Assembly (NCBI RefSeq): GCF_000373805.1
Contig: NZ_KB892450.1
Span: forward strand, 1-64,000
Origin: Corynebacterium pilosum DSM 20521 = CIP 103422
GTDB taxonomy: Bacteria > Actinomycetota > Actinomycetes > Mycobacteriales > Mycobacteriaceae
Direction: 5' to 3'
Length of the DNA: 64,000 nucleotides
Shown: positions 1 to 10,584 of the stretch, piece by piece
Position numbering within the stretch: position 1 is the stretch's first letter
Layout: every line of letters begins with the position of its first letter
Notes under the pieces: generated by a model
The model's input: only the letters and a program-made list of their open reading frames with translations
What the model was told of the DNA's origin: nothing
Database searches by the model: none
Program-made: the position numbers and the translations under genes

Positions 1-242
1 CGCAGCCGCTTGTTCTCCTTGCGCAGCCGGGCCATTTCCTCGTTTTCCTCGGTGGTGACACCGGGGGCGGTGCCGGCGTCGACCTCGGCCTGCCGGACCC
101 AGTTGCGCAGGGTTTCCCGGGATACCCCGAGCTCGCTGCCGATGGCGGTGCAGGTGGCGGTCAGTGATCGGTAGTCCTCGCGGTGCTGCTGGACCATCCG
201 GACGGCCCGGGTCTTGAACTCGGGGTCGTAGGACTTTTTCAT
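1..242 (-). CDS. IS3-family transposase OrfA (partial)
   Basis: This is the first 80 codons of an insertion-sequence helix-turn-helix protein, running off the left edge of the window. The reading starts MKKSYDPEFKTRAVRMVQQH, continues through a helix-turn-helix (about residues 20-50, with ELGVSRETLRNWVRQAE), and enters the leucine-zipper-like segment EEMARLRKENKRL typical of IS3-family OrfA. OrfA binds the element ends and is normally fused to the DDE-integrase OrfB by programmed -1 frameshifting; OrfB would lie outside the window to the left. The ATG is followed within 50 bp by an inverted-repeat-like end, so the element appears to end at about 292. Family assignment is firm; the exact IS name is not determinable from this fragment. 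Confidence 0.88.
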   Translation of the reverse strand, partial: MKKSYDPEFKTRAVRMVQQHREDYRSLTATCTAIGSELGVSRETLRNWVRQAEVDAGTAPGVTTEENEEMARLRKENKRL

Positions 243-266
243 GCTGGTGATCCTTCCTTATCGGAA

Positions 267-292
267 GGCGGCAAGAAACCCGTGACGGTTCA
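267..292 (-). repeat. Probable terminal inverted repeat of the IS3-family element
   Basis: Read on the minus strand the segment begins TGAACCGTCACGGGTTTCTT. TGAACCG followed by a GC-rich tract is a common IS3-family terminus, and it lies 25 bp upstream of the orfA start codon as expected for the left end. The boundary at 292 is also where the glycine-rich reading frame of the interrupted host gene begins. The other end and the target duplication are outside the window, so the assignment rests on this end only. Confidence 0.6.
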
Positions 293-924
293 GTGTGGGT
301 GCAGCTGGTGTGCCAACAACTGCTGCTGGTGTGGCTTCTCGCCCTGGCGGTGTAGGTACCGGCGGCCCCGGTCATGGCCTGGGTACCGCAGTGCCTGGCA
401 GCGTGGCAGGTGCTGGGCGTGGGTTGGGAAATACTGGCCGTGGCCACGCAGGCACAGGGTACACCGGAATCGGGGCGCCCGGTATGACAGGAATCGGTGG
501 CGGATACGGCGCAGGCGGTTTTGCCTCAGGCGGTCATGGTCGCGGCCTCGCTTGCTCCGGCAACACGCCAGGCGCGCAGGGCCTGCCGGGTGCGTCGGGG
601 ATGTCTGGTTCGCAGGGTGCGCTTGGCGGGGCTGGCCCACACGGTGCGGTAGGAAAACCAACACCTCACGCAACCCCAGGTGCAGGTCACGCCGGCTTCG
701 CCGGTCATGGTGGCAACCAGAGCCGTGGCGGGATGCCGATGGGCGGGATGATGGGTGCCGGTCGCGGCGGAAACCAGCGCGGTGGCACATCGAATTCGGT
801 ACGCGGAATAAAAACAAGCGCGGTGGAACGCGAAGGAAACCTCAAAGCGCTCCTCGGTGAAGGCCCTGAGGTGATTCCGGGTGTGATCGGGGCGTGGGTC
901 CGCGAACCACGTACCGACCGTTAG
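293..924 (+). pseudogene. 3' fragment of a glycine-rich, probably type VII secretion-associated protein, interrupted by the IS
   Basis: An open frame of about 210 codons runs from the IS boundary to the TAG at 922-924 without its own clear start signal. The first 165 residues are a Gly/Ala/Pro/His-rich low-complexity stretch, with MPMGGMMGAGRGGNQRGG near its end. The tail is ordered (VEREGNLKALLGEGPEVIPG then VIG). Gly-rich regions followed by a short Pro/Val-Ile-Gly tail are typical of WXG100/PPE-like actinobacterial proteins. That family link is inference. What is seen is that the 5' part is absent and the frame starts at the IS end, so the gene was most likely split by the insertion. Codon composition differs from neighbours because Gly codons dominate. 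Confidence 0.6.
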
Positions 925-931
925 ACAACCG

Positions 932-2278
932 CTACAGTAACGCCAAGTACAGGGCGAGGGCGGCGCGCCAGTTGCTGGGTGTGAACCCGGTTGCCTCGAT
1001 TTTGGATAAGTCGAAGGCAGAATTTTTCGGGCGCGGCGCTTCCGGCCCCACTAGCTCGGCGTATTGTTCCGTGCTGACTGGGTGTACCTCGGCAGGATCG
1101 TGCCCGACCCCGATAAAAACAGCCATGGCGATCTCATCGCGGCCGACCACGTCGCCTGACGACGACAGGTTGTACACCCCATACTCGGCGCCCACATCTA
1201 GCAGGTGTTTAATCCCTTTGGCCAGGTCTTCGGCGCTGGTGGGGCGGCCGCGCTGGTCATGAATCACCCGCGGTTCCACGCCGCGTTCGGCCAGCTCGGC
1301 CATGGTATGCATGAAGTTTTTGCCCTCGCCGAACACCCACGAGGTGCGGATCACATAGTGTTTCGGAGCAACGCGTGCCGACGATTCCCCCGCGGCCTTG
1401 GATGCGCCGTACAAGCTCAAGGGGCTGGGTACTTCGTCTTCTGAGTGGACCTCAACAGTGCCGTCGAAGACATAGTCGCTGCTGACGTGGACAAAAACGA
1501 GGTCGTGGGCTGCTGCGATGCTGGCGAGTTTTGCGGGGGCCTCGGCGTTGACGGCCCAGGCGGTGGCGCGGTCGGTTTCGGCACCGTTGACGTCGTTATA
1601 CGCAGCAGTGTTGATGACGGCACGGTACTGCGACCAGTCACGCGCCGGCGGCTCCGTGATATCGAATTCTTCGCGGGTGCAGTACTCCCAGTCCGGGGCG
1701 ACCGCCCGCAGAGCGCGCCCCAGCTGCCCATTTGCGCCGGTGACCAGCACTTGGCGAGGAGGGACGGGGGTGGCATCGGCAAGCGCGGGGTGTGCCAGGT
1801 CCTTCTCAGAGACCTGCGTGGGCTCCAGCGGCCACTCCACCTCATCCAGGTTGACGAAGGAGTACTGCGCATCCGCCGTCCAGTGCGCGTTCACAAGATA
1901 GACGTAGGCGGTGGCGTCGATAAGCGACTGAAAGCCATTAGCCACCCCGCGCGGCACGAACACCGCAACGCCCGGCGTGATCTCGCAGGTCACCTGCTCG
2001 CCGAACGACGAAGAACCCTCCCGCAGATCCACCCACGCCCCGAACACCGCACCCGTTGCCACTGAGACGTACTTGTCCCACGGCTCCGCATGCAGCCCCC
2101 GCGTCGTGCCGCGCTCGGCGTTGAAGCTGATGTTATTTTGCACCGGGCCAAAATCCGGAAGCCCGGCCGCCACCATCTTCTCGCGCTGCCAATTCTCCTT
2201 GAACCAGCCGCGCGCGTCGGTGTGCACGTCCAGCTCGACTATGAGCAGCCCTTCGATCGCCGTGGTAGAAACCTGCAT
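932..2278 (-). CDS. rmlCD: Fused dTDP-4-dehydrorhamnose 3,5-epimerase / dTDP-4-dehydrorhamnose reductase (RmlC-RmlD)
   Basis: The 448-residue protein should carry out the last two steps of dTDP-L-rhamnose synthesis in the cytoplasm. Rhamnose is part of the linker joining arabinogalactan to peptidoglycan. Residues 1 to about 165 are an RmlC cupin (RGLHAEPWDKYVSVATGAVF, then VPRGVANGF). Residues about 175-448 are a short-chain dehydrogenase RmlD with the nucleotide motif TGANGQLGRAL, VSSDYVFDG, and the catalytic YGASKAAGE (YxxxK). The fusion is known in corynebacteria. The start is ATG at 2278, nine bases after the rmlB stop, so rmlB-rmlCD form an operon. Length matches the sum of the two families. 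Confidence 0.95.
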   Translation of the reverse strand: MQVSTTAIEGLLIVELDVHTDARGWFKENWQREKMVAAGLPDFGPVQNNISFNAERGTTRGLHAEPWDKYVSVATGAVFGAWVDLREGSSSFGEQVTCEITPGVAVFVPRGVANGFQSLIDATAYVYLVNAHWTADAQYSFVNLDEVEWPLEPTQVSEKDLAHPALADATPVPPRQVLVTGANGQLGRALRAVAPDWEYCTREEFDITEPPARDWSQYRAVINTAAYNDVNGAETDRATAWAVNAEAPAKLASIAAAHDLVFVHVSSDYVFDGTVEVHSEDEVPSPLSLYGASKAAGESSARVAPKHYVIRTSWVFGEGKNFMHTMAELAERGVEPRVIHDQRGRPTSAEDLAKGIKHLLDVGAEYGVYNLSSSGDVVGRDEIAMAVFIGVGHDPAEVHPVSTEQYAELVGPEAPRPKNSAFDLSKIEATGFTPSNWRAALALYLALL

Positions 2279-2287
2279 GCAACCACC

Positions 2288-4477
<2,190 letters not shown>

Positions 4478-5679
4478 ACCCAGCAGGTGCACCACAGCAC
4501 CTGCTAATGGGCCTGCCACCAGAGAAACGATCACCGAAGCGACCAGCCCCAGCGGCGCCGCAAAAAGGATCAGGTACGCCACCGCCGATGCCGTCAGCCA
4601 TCCCGCTACGTACCATCCGTGCTGCTCGAGGGCCAGCACGGCGGTGCCGGTGATCATGAGGCTGCCCGTCAGCGACGATGCGAAAGTGAGCAGGCCGAGC
4701 GTGAGCCCGTTGACGAAGAGTTCCGGTTTGAACGCGACGTCCAAAATCCACGGACCGACCAGCGAGGCCGCGACGAAGCCTGCAACCCCGACGCCCAGCA
4801 CGGCCGCGATCGGCATGATGAGCGCCCGGTAGATCCCGCGCCCGGCCTCAACGAACTTAACGACGAGCATCGACTGGAACCGCTGCAAAGGCACCAGGAT
4901 CGGGGCGCGCGTCAGCGTGACCGCATTGATGATGCCAGCGATCGTGATTGTGGTCGTCGGGTCCTCGTGCGGAAAAGCCGCATTGAGGAAAGTGGGGTAG
5001 CCGGTAATCAGCGCCGCATTCGCACCCGACGCCAGCATGGCCTGCACCACGCGCCGGGCAAAGGGGCCGGGGGAGACGTCCAGCTGTGCGCCGATCGCCG
5101 CGCGTGCCGACGACGAACCCGCCAACACCACCACCCAACTCAACGCGCCGATCACCGTGATCAGAAGGAAAGCCTCTAACCCCCAGCCGAAGCCCCAGGC
5201 CGCAAGAGCGAGCACCAAACGGATCCCGGAATCCAAAGCGACCAGGCTGGCGTACTGGCCCCACAGGTTGGCGCCCGACAAAATGCCGGAAAGAACCGCC
5301 TGGAACACGTAGCTGACCAGTCCGAAAGCGAGCAAACCCGTGGCAAGGCCCGGTGCGGGTGGAACGACGCTGCTCATGGCGAAGAAGCCTGCCGTCACCG
5401 CCACTGCGAACACCACGATGGTGACGATCCCGCCGAACCTCCAAGGATCCGCAGACCTCGCAGACCGTACCTCCGCAGACCGAGCTTGCGAGGTCTGCGC
5501 CGCGACGGCGCGCGTGGTTTCCTGCGTGATCCCATCGATCACACCCGCAGAGGCAAAAAACAAGCCCCAGTACGCCTGGAAGTAGCGCATCTGGGTTTCG
5601 GCGTCGAGCGGCCACTGCGCCACCCAGATGACCACGAACCCCGACAAAGCGGCGAAGATCGTGGCCATCGACAGGGATC

Positions 5680-7038
5680 TCATCGTGGGCACTCCGGCAA
5701 AGCGGGATCGAACAGCCAAGCATGCAGGATGTCGTCGATAAGCGAACGCTCGACCGACACAGAATCGGCGGCCGCGTAGAGTTCGCGCTTCAAATCCCGC
5801 GGCTCCACAACACTGTGGGCACCCGATGCGACATAGCGTCGCACCGCGGGGAAGAAGGCAGAGTCGCCAAGGGCTCGTCGTAAAGCGTGCAAAGCCATGG
5901 CGCCGCGCTTGTACACTCGGTCGTCGAACATGTCGCGGGGCCCCGGCGCGCCCACGACGACGTCCTTGGCCTTGCGCTGCAAAATGGCGTACTCGCGGTC
6001 CACGTTCACCTGGGCCGGGGTGCCGCGGTGCTCGAACCACAACCATTCGCAGTAGCAAGCGAAACCTTCGTTGAGCCAGATATCATCCCACTGCGCCAGG
6101 CCGAGGGAGTTGCCGAACCATTGGTGGGCCAGCTCGTGGGCGATTAGCCTTTCCCAGCCGGTCATGTGGTTGATGCCGAAGATGCTTAGGCCCTGCGCCT
6201 CGAGGGGGATTTCGAGCTCATCGTCGGTGACCACCACCGTGTAGTCGGTAAAGGGGTAGGGGCCGAAGAGCTGTTCGTAGAAATCGAGCATGGCCTGCTG
6301 GTCGCGCAGCGCGGTTTTCGCGGCGGCGGCATTGTCGGGGCTGACCCACACGTGGGTGTTGCGCCCGAGCTCGTGCCGCTGGTACTCGCCAACCTGCACG
6401 GTGGCTAGGTAAGTGGCCATGCGGTGCGTGGTTTCGTAGTTCCAGGTGGTGCGTGAGCCGTGCGCGTGCTTATCGACGAGGCGCCCGTTGCACACGACGA
6501 CGTAGGGGTCGTCGGCGCTGATGCGGATGCTGTAGGTGGCCTTTTCGTCGGGGGTGTCGTCGCAGGGGAACCAGGAGGGCGCGCCGTTGGGCTGGCTGGC
6601 GACAAGGGAGCCGTTTTCGAGTTCTTCCCAGCCAATGTCGCCCCAGGTGGTGCGGCGGGGTCGGGGGTTGCCGCCGTAGGAGATGACAAGGCGGAATTCG
6701 GAGTCGACGGGGATGTCTTCGCCGAAGGTGATGCGCAGTTTGTTGCCGGACTGTTTGAACTTGGTCACTTTGACGGTGAGGCCGCTGGCCCCGTGGGCGA
6801 TGATGCGCCGGGCGACCATGTTCTGCATCAGGTCGAGGGTGAGGGTGCGCAGGGGCTGCCAGTTGTCCATCAGGAGTGTGGCGGTGCCTTCGAGCCGGTT
6901 GGGGTCGACGCGGTAGGTGAGGTCGAGCTCGTAGTGCCGGATGTGGAAGCCCAGGTTGAAGTCGACGCCGGTGTAGGCGTCGCGGGTGCCGGGGATGGGG
7001 GTGGAGCGCAGCCTCGTGCTTGTCATCTTGCTGGTCAT
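5680..7038 (-). CDS. M1-family zinc metallopeptidase (aminopeptidase N-like)
   Basis: The 452-residue protein carries the gluzincin site HELAHQWFGNS at residues 301-311, with the zinc-ligand glutamate at about 324 (WLNEGFACY), i.e. HEXXH-X18-E. The preceding PLEAQG segment occupies the position of the GAMEN exopeptidase motif, as in the short actinobacterial members. The N-terminal half is the beta-rich saddle domain. At about 450 residues it lacks the large C-terminal helical domain of PepN, so it belongs to the short subgroup. No signal peptide is seen, so it is probably cytoplasmic. ATG at 7038 is preceded by AGGATAAG; ATG at 7026 is a possible alternative. It sits eight bases after the S9 peptidase gene, so the two are likely cotranscribed. 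Confidence 0.88.
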   Translation of the reverse strand: MTSKMTSTRLRSTPIPGTRDAYTGVDFNLGFHIRHYELDLTYRVDPNRLEGTATLLMDNWQPLRTLTLDLMQNMVARRIIAHGASGLTVKVTKFKQSGNKLRITFGEDIPVDSEFRLVISYGGNPRPRRTTWGDIGWEELENGSLVASQPNGAPSWFPCDDTPDEKATYSIRISADDPYVVVCNGRLVDKHAHGSRTTWNYETTHRMATYLATVQVGEYQRHELGRNTHVWVSPDNAAAAKTALRDQQAMLDFYEQLFGPYPFTDYTVVVTDDELEIPLEAQGLSIFGINHMTGWERLIAHELAHQWFGNSLGLAQWDDIWLNEGFACYCEWLWFEHRGTPAQVNVDREYAILQRKAKDVVVGAPGPRDMFDDRVYKRGAMALHALRRALGDSAFFPAVRRYVASGAHSVVEPRDLKRELYAAADSVSVERSLIDDILHAWLFDPALPECPR

Positions 7039-7046
7039 GGTGGGAC

Positions 7047-8978
7047 TTATCCTACTTTCTGGGCTAGCCAGCTGTAGATCAGGGCCTCCACGCGGGCGGT
7101 TTGGGTGTTGTCGGCGGCTCCGGCGTGCCCGCCGACGGTGTTTTCGTAGTAGTCCACGGGCTGGCCCGCCTGGTGGAGGGCGTGGGCGAAGCGGCGGGCG
7201 TGTGCTGGGTGGACGCGGTCGTCGCGTGTCGACGTCGTGACCAGCGCTTCCGGCAGTTCCTTATCCTCCCGCTGCGGGATGTTGTGCAGCGGTGACCACT
7301 TTTCGATGGCGGCGCGCTCCGTGGGGTCGTCGGGGTTGCCGTACTCCGCCATCCAGGACGCCCCGGCGGAGAGGGTGTGGTATCGCAGCATGTCGGTCAG
7401 CGGCACTTGGATGACGGCGGCGCCGAGCGCGTCCGGGTACTGCACCAGTGCGCCGGAGGTGAGCAGCCCGCCGTTGGAACCACCCCGGATCCCGATCTGC
7501 CGCGGGGTGCTGTAGCCGCGTTCGACCAGATCACGCAGCACGGCCTCGTGGTCTTCCCACACCTTATGCCGGTTGGTTTTCACGACCTGCGAGTGCCACT
7601 CCGGTCCGAATTCGCCGCCACCGCGCAGGTTGGGCTGCACATAGTAGTAGCCACGCTCCAGCCAGGCGCGTCCGCGCACGGCGGAGTAGCTGGGAGTAAG
7701 CGAGACTTCGAAACCGCCGTAGCCGCCGACCAGGGTGGGTTGCGCGCCGCGGCTGAAGTCGCCGGTGATGAAGTAGGGGATCTGCGTGCCATCGGCGGAG
7801 GTGGCCCAGTGCTGGCGGGTGTCTAGGCCGGCGGCGTCGAAAAGCGCGGGTGCCTGCTTCACGGCCTCACCGTTGCGCAGCAGCGTGGACGGCTGGGTGA
7901 AGCTGGAGGTGTTGATCCAGTACTCGTCGCCGTCGAGCGGGCTTGTGGCCACAATGCTTGCCGACGAGGCCTCCGGCACCTCTACGCGGCGTCGCTCCCA
8001 GGTGCCCAGCCGGTACGCGTGGATCTGGGTGGCGACATCCACAAGCGTGGTCACCAGCAGTTCGGAATCCGTAAACGCAATGGAAACGACAGATGTATGG
8101 GGGTCTGGTTCCACGAGTAGGGTCAGTTGATCGTCGTCACGCACCGCAAGCCCACCAGCCGGGATCCCATCAAACGCGGTGCGGGGCTGAAGGAAGAGCC
8201 ACTGGCGGAAGACGGTGGCGTCGCAGTCGGTGGGGATGTTGAGGCGCTCGCCGTCGATGAAGGTTTCGGAATTGTAGAAATCGAGCGCGCGGGTGATCAC
8301 GGTGCGTTCGAAGCCGGGGGTGGGGTCGTAGGCGGCGGCGACAAGGACGTCCTCGGGCTGGCCGGAAAAGATGACGGGGGCGTCGTCAGGCGCCTGTCCA
8401 CGCTGCCACCTGCGCACCTCACGCGGATAGCCGGACTCGGTCAGCGACCCGGCACCCGTATCCGTGCCGACTAGCAGCGCATCGCCTGCCCAGGAGACAT
8501 AACTTTTCGCCTCCGGCAGGTCAAACGCGTCCCCCTCCACGAAAGCGCGCCGGCCCAGGTCGAATTCGCGGATCACCGTAGCATCGGCGCCACCGCGCGA
8601 GAGTTTGATCAGCGCGCGGTCATACTGCGGCGCGCGCACCACGGCGCCTTTCCACACCCAGTCCTCTTCCTCGGCGGCGGCGAGGGCATCAACATCAACC
8701 AGTTCTTCCCAGGTGGGGGAGTCGGTGAGGTAATCGTCGAGAAGCGTCCTGCGCCACACCCCACGCGGGCGGTCGGCGTCGCGCCAGAAGTTATACAAAA
8801 ACTCGCCGCGCCGGGTGACGTACGGAATCCGCGCGTCAGTGTCCAGCACCTCGAGGATCCGCGATTGCAGCGGCTCAAGGTCAAATGCGGCGAGTGTGTT
8901 ATCCGACCACGCCTGCGCCCATTCGAGGGCGGGCTGGCCGGTGATGTCGTCGAGAAGCTTCGGGTCAATGTTGCGCAT
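7047..8978 (-). CDS. S9 prolyl-oligopeptidase-family serine peptidase
   Basis: This protein of about 643 residues has the two-domain layout of the S9 family: an N-terminal seven-bladed propeller (about residues 1-400) and a C-terminal alpha/beta-hydrolase. The nucleophile is the Ser in GIRGGSNGGLLTSG (about residue 501 from this start). The acid and histidine are in TSTRDDRVHPAHA and NTVGGHAGA. Members cleave short peptides after proline, usually in the cytoplasm; no signal peptide is seen. MRNIDPKLL at 8978 is preferred; an upstream in-frame ATG at 8987 adds three residues. A copy of the dispersed GCTTNNCGACGA motif lies immediately upstream, and two more lie in the first 250 bp of the gene. 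Confidence 0.88.
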   Translation of the reverse strand: MRNIDPKLLDDITGQPALEWAQAWSDNTLAAFDLEPLQSRILEVLDTDARIPYVTRRGEFLYNFWRDADRPRGVWRRTLLDDYLTDSPTWEELVDVDALAAAEEEDWVWKGAVVRAPQYDRALIKLSRGGADATVIREFDLGRRAFVEGDAFDLPEAKSYVSWAGDALLVGTDTGAGSLTESGYPREVRRWQRGQAPDDAPVIFSGQPEDVLVAAAYDPTPGFERTVITRALDFYNSETFIDGERLNIPTDCDATVFRQWLFLQPRTAFDGIPAGGLAVRDDDQLTLLVEPDPHTSVVSIAFTDSELLVTTLVDVATQIHAYRLGTWERRRVEVPEASSASIVATSPLDGDEYWINTSSFTQPSTLLRNGEAVKQAPALFDAAGLDTRQHWATSADGTQIPYFITGDFSRGAQPTLVGGYGGFEVSLTPSYSAVRGRAWLERGYYYVQPNLRGGGEFGPEWHSQVVKTNRHKVWEDHEAVLRDLVERGYSTPRQIGIRGGSNGGLLTSGALVQYPDALGAAVIQVPLTDMLRYHTLSAGASWMAEYGNPDDPTERAAIEKWSPLHNIPQREDKELPEALVTTSTRDDRVHPAHARRFAHALHQAGQPVDYYENTVGGHAGAADNTQTARVEALIYSWLAQKVG

Positions 8979-8988
8979 AAGACCCAAG

Positions 8989-8999
8989 CTTAACGACGA
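8989..8999 (+). repeat. Intergenic copy of the dispersed motif CTTNNCGACGA (leading G present)
   Basis: The segment reads CTTAACGACGA preceded by G. It lies between the S9 peptidase start and the stop codon of the mycoloyltransferase gene. It is one of 57 copies counted in the window; the first finding gives the full list and the argument. Confidence 0.75.
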
Positions 9000-9014
9000 A
9001 GCCTCCTGCGATCT

Positions 9015-10148
9015 TTACATATCGAAGGAAGGCTTGATCGTGGTGTTCCAGGACTTCTCCAAGTCCTCGCGCCAGCCTGGCCAGGAGTGGGTGCCGGCAT
9101 TGCGCAGCTCATAGTGGGCTGGGATGCTCAAGCTCTTGAGCTTCGCGCGCAGGTCGTGGGTGCAGGCGTTCATTGCGGCCTCGATGGCGCCGCCTTCGAC
9201 CTGGAGGGTCAGAGCGTTCGCGGAACCGACGGCATAGGGTGCGCCCTGGCCGGTGTAGTAGCCCACCATGTCGGTCTCTGCGGCCAGGCCGGTCGCGGTG
9301 GAGATGTACAGCTCGGTGCCGCGCAGCTTCTCTGCGTTGACCAGGGCGTCGTTGTAACGGTTGTAGGACCCGCCCATTGGGCCGTACATCATTTCGGGGG
9401 TGACCATGTTGAAATCGTTCAACGTGCCGGAACCACGCTGCACGGTCAGGCGCAGGAACTGGTACGGAATCGGGGTGGAGGTGGCGGCGCAGCCGGAGAA
9501 GGATCCGACGGAATCGTAGAAGCCTGGGTTGTGCTCGGCCATGAGCAGCGCGGAGGTCGCGGACATGGAGAAACCAACGATCGCGCGGCGGTTATCGGCC
9601 TTCAGCTCTGCCTCGATCGGCCCCGGCAGCTCCTTGGTGATGAAGGTTTCCCACTTCTGAGGGCCCTTCAGGTATGGAGTGTTGAGGTCGTCCTTCAGCC
9701 AGTCTGCGTAGTAGGTGAACGCGCCGCCCTGCGGCACGACGACGTTGACGCCCTTGTTCTGGTAGAACTCCAGCTTGTTGGTCATCTTGAACCAGTCAGA
9801 GTCCTGCTCTGCGCCGCCGGCGCCGTTGAGCAGGTAGACGGTGGGTGCGCCCTCGATGAGGTTGCCTTCTGCGTCGCGTGCTGGGATGACACCGACTGGG
9901 ACTTCGCGGTCCATCGATGGCGAGTACACGGAGTATGCCTTGATGGTGTTGCCGTCGACGTACTCCAGCCAGGACTGTGGCTCACCGGTGGTGACTGCCT
10001 TTGGCTGCGAGTCGAGTGGCTTTACGGTGCCGACTGCGGTTTCGCCAGCGACTTGGGCAGGGGTCAGGTCAGCGGCGGTGGCGGGGGTTGCGCCAGCTGC
10101 GATGGCTAGGGCGGTGCCCACGGCAAGGACGGAACGCTTCAGCTTCAT
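9015..10148 (-). CDS. Secreted trehalose mycoloyltransferase (antigen 85-type), copy 1
   Basis: The 377-residue protein is an alpha/beta-hydrolase of the corynebacterial Cmt/cMyt family. The family transfers corynomycolate from trehalose monomycolate to another trehalose, to arabinogalactan, or to envelope proteins, outside the membrane. A signal peptide is visible (MKLKRSVLAVGTALAIAAGA, cleavage after PATAA). The nucleophile is Ser194 in GFSMSATSAL, and the C-terminal histidine is in GTHSWPGWREDL; LLNGAGGAEQDSDW forms the oxyanion region typical of the family. ATG at 10148 is chosen because it begins the signal peptide, although the frame is open further upstream. Strong similarity to the gene at 10585-11823 shows a tandem duplication. 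Confidence 0.93.
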   Translation of the reverse strand: MKLKRSVLAVGTALAIAAGATPATAADLTPAQVAGETAVGTVKPLDSQPKAVTTGEPQSWLEYVDGNTIKAYSVYSPSMDREVPVGVIPARDAEGNLIEGAPTVYLLNGAGGAEQDSDWFKMTNKLEFYQNKGVNVVVPQGGAFTYYADWLKDDLNTPYLKGPQKWETFITKELPGPIEAELKADNRRAIVGFSMSATSALLMAEHNPGFYDSVGSFSGCAATSTPIPYQFLRLTVQRGSGTLNDFNMVTPEMMYGPMGGSYNRYNDALVNAEKLRGTELYISTATGLAAETDMVGYYTGQGAPYAVGSANALTLQVEGGAIEAAMNACTHDLRAKLKSLSIPAHYELRNAGTHSWPGWREDLEKSWNTTIKPSFDM

Positions 10149-10407
10149 GGAGGGAGGCTTCCTATTCTTTTCTTTGGCTTCTTCGGACGTTCGGCTTTTC
10201 ACCGATGTTTCACAGGTGCGCCACAATTCACGTATCGTACCTAGGGTATGCGATGTTACGTCTCCGTGTGCACCTTAATCTGCTGTTTGTGGTTGCACAA
10301 GTGATTAATGTGGCACAATGCGGGTTAACGTTTGCTGGATTCCTGGCGATAAACGTGGCGTATCCATCGCACATTCACACGACTTTTTACAAGAAAGGGA
10401 CTTGACT
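10149..10407. other. Divergent intergenic region between mycoloyltransferase 1 and the 36-residue peptide gene
   Basis: This 259-bp region is more AT-rich than its surroundings and should hold promoters for both flanking genes. On the plus strand TTGCAC (about 10293) followed at 15-17 bp by an ACAAT element (GGCACAATG) is a possible promoter for the peptide gene. AAGAAAGGGA at 10391-10400 is its ribosome-binding site. No convincing regulator palindrome was found. The long open frames read through here have no coding character. Confidence 0.4.
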
Positions 10408-10518
10408 ATGTCTCCCATCGAGCAAATACAGCTTCAACTCAACGAATTCCTCGGCCAGCTGATTCACGCTGGTTCGTCGACGTCGTCGACCATCGCGCTC
10501 GCCTTGGGCATGTTCTAG
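10408..10518 (+). CDS. Unrecognised 36-residue peptide, candidate mycomembrane or O-mycoloylated peptide
   Basis: The peptide is MSPIEQIQLQLNEFLGQLIH followed by AGSSTSSTIALALGMF. It has an ATG, a good ribosome-binding site (AAGAAAGGGA, 7 bp upstream), its own upstream region and a strong terminator 22 bp after its stop, so it looks like a complete transcription unit. The first 20 residues can form an amphipathic helix; a Ser/Thr cluster and a hydrophobic end follow. There is no signal peptide. Corynebacterial mycomembrane peptides such as PorA and PorH are also tiny, lack signal peptides, and are mycoloylated on serine by mycoloyltransferases. The position between two mycoloyltransferase genes suggests the same class. 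That function is inference; I recognise no homologue. Confidence 0.6.
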   Translation: MSPIEQIQLQLNEFLGQLIHAGSSTSSTIALALGMF

Positions 10519-10539
10519 GTTTCTAGATCCCGATACACA

Positions 10540-10574
10540 AAAAGGAGGGCACCCGCTGTGGGTGCCCTCCTTTT
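10540..10574. terminator. Bidirectional intrinsic terminator
   Basis: A perfect 15-bp stem (AAAAGGAGGGCACCC at 10540-10554 with its complement at 10560-10574) has a 5-nt loop, A-rich on the left and T-rich on the right. It serves both the peptide gene from the left and mycoloyltransferase 2 from the right (stop at 10585). Confidence 0.93.
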
Positions 10575-10584
10575 AGTCTATTAA

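Noticed and set aside
183..924. Arg/Trp/Cys-rich open frames in the first kilobase (183-860 plus, 290-817 minus)
   Set aside because: They are alternative frames of the glycine-rich fragment, whose frame alone has a conserved-looking ordered end.
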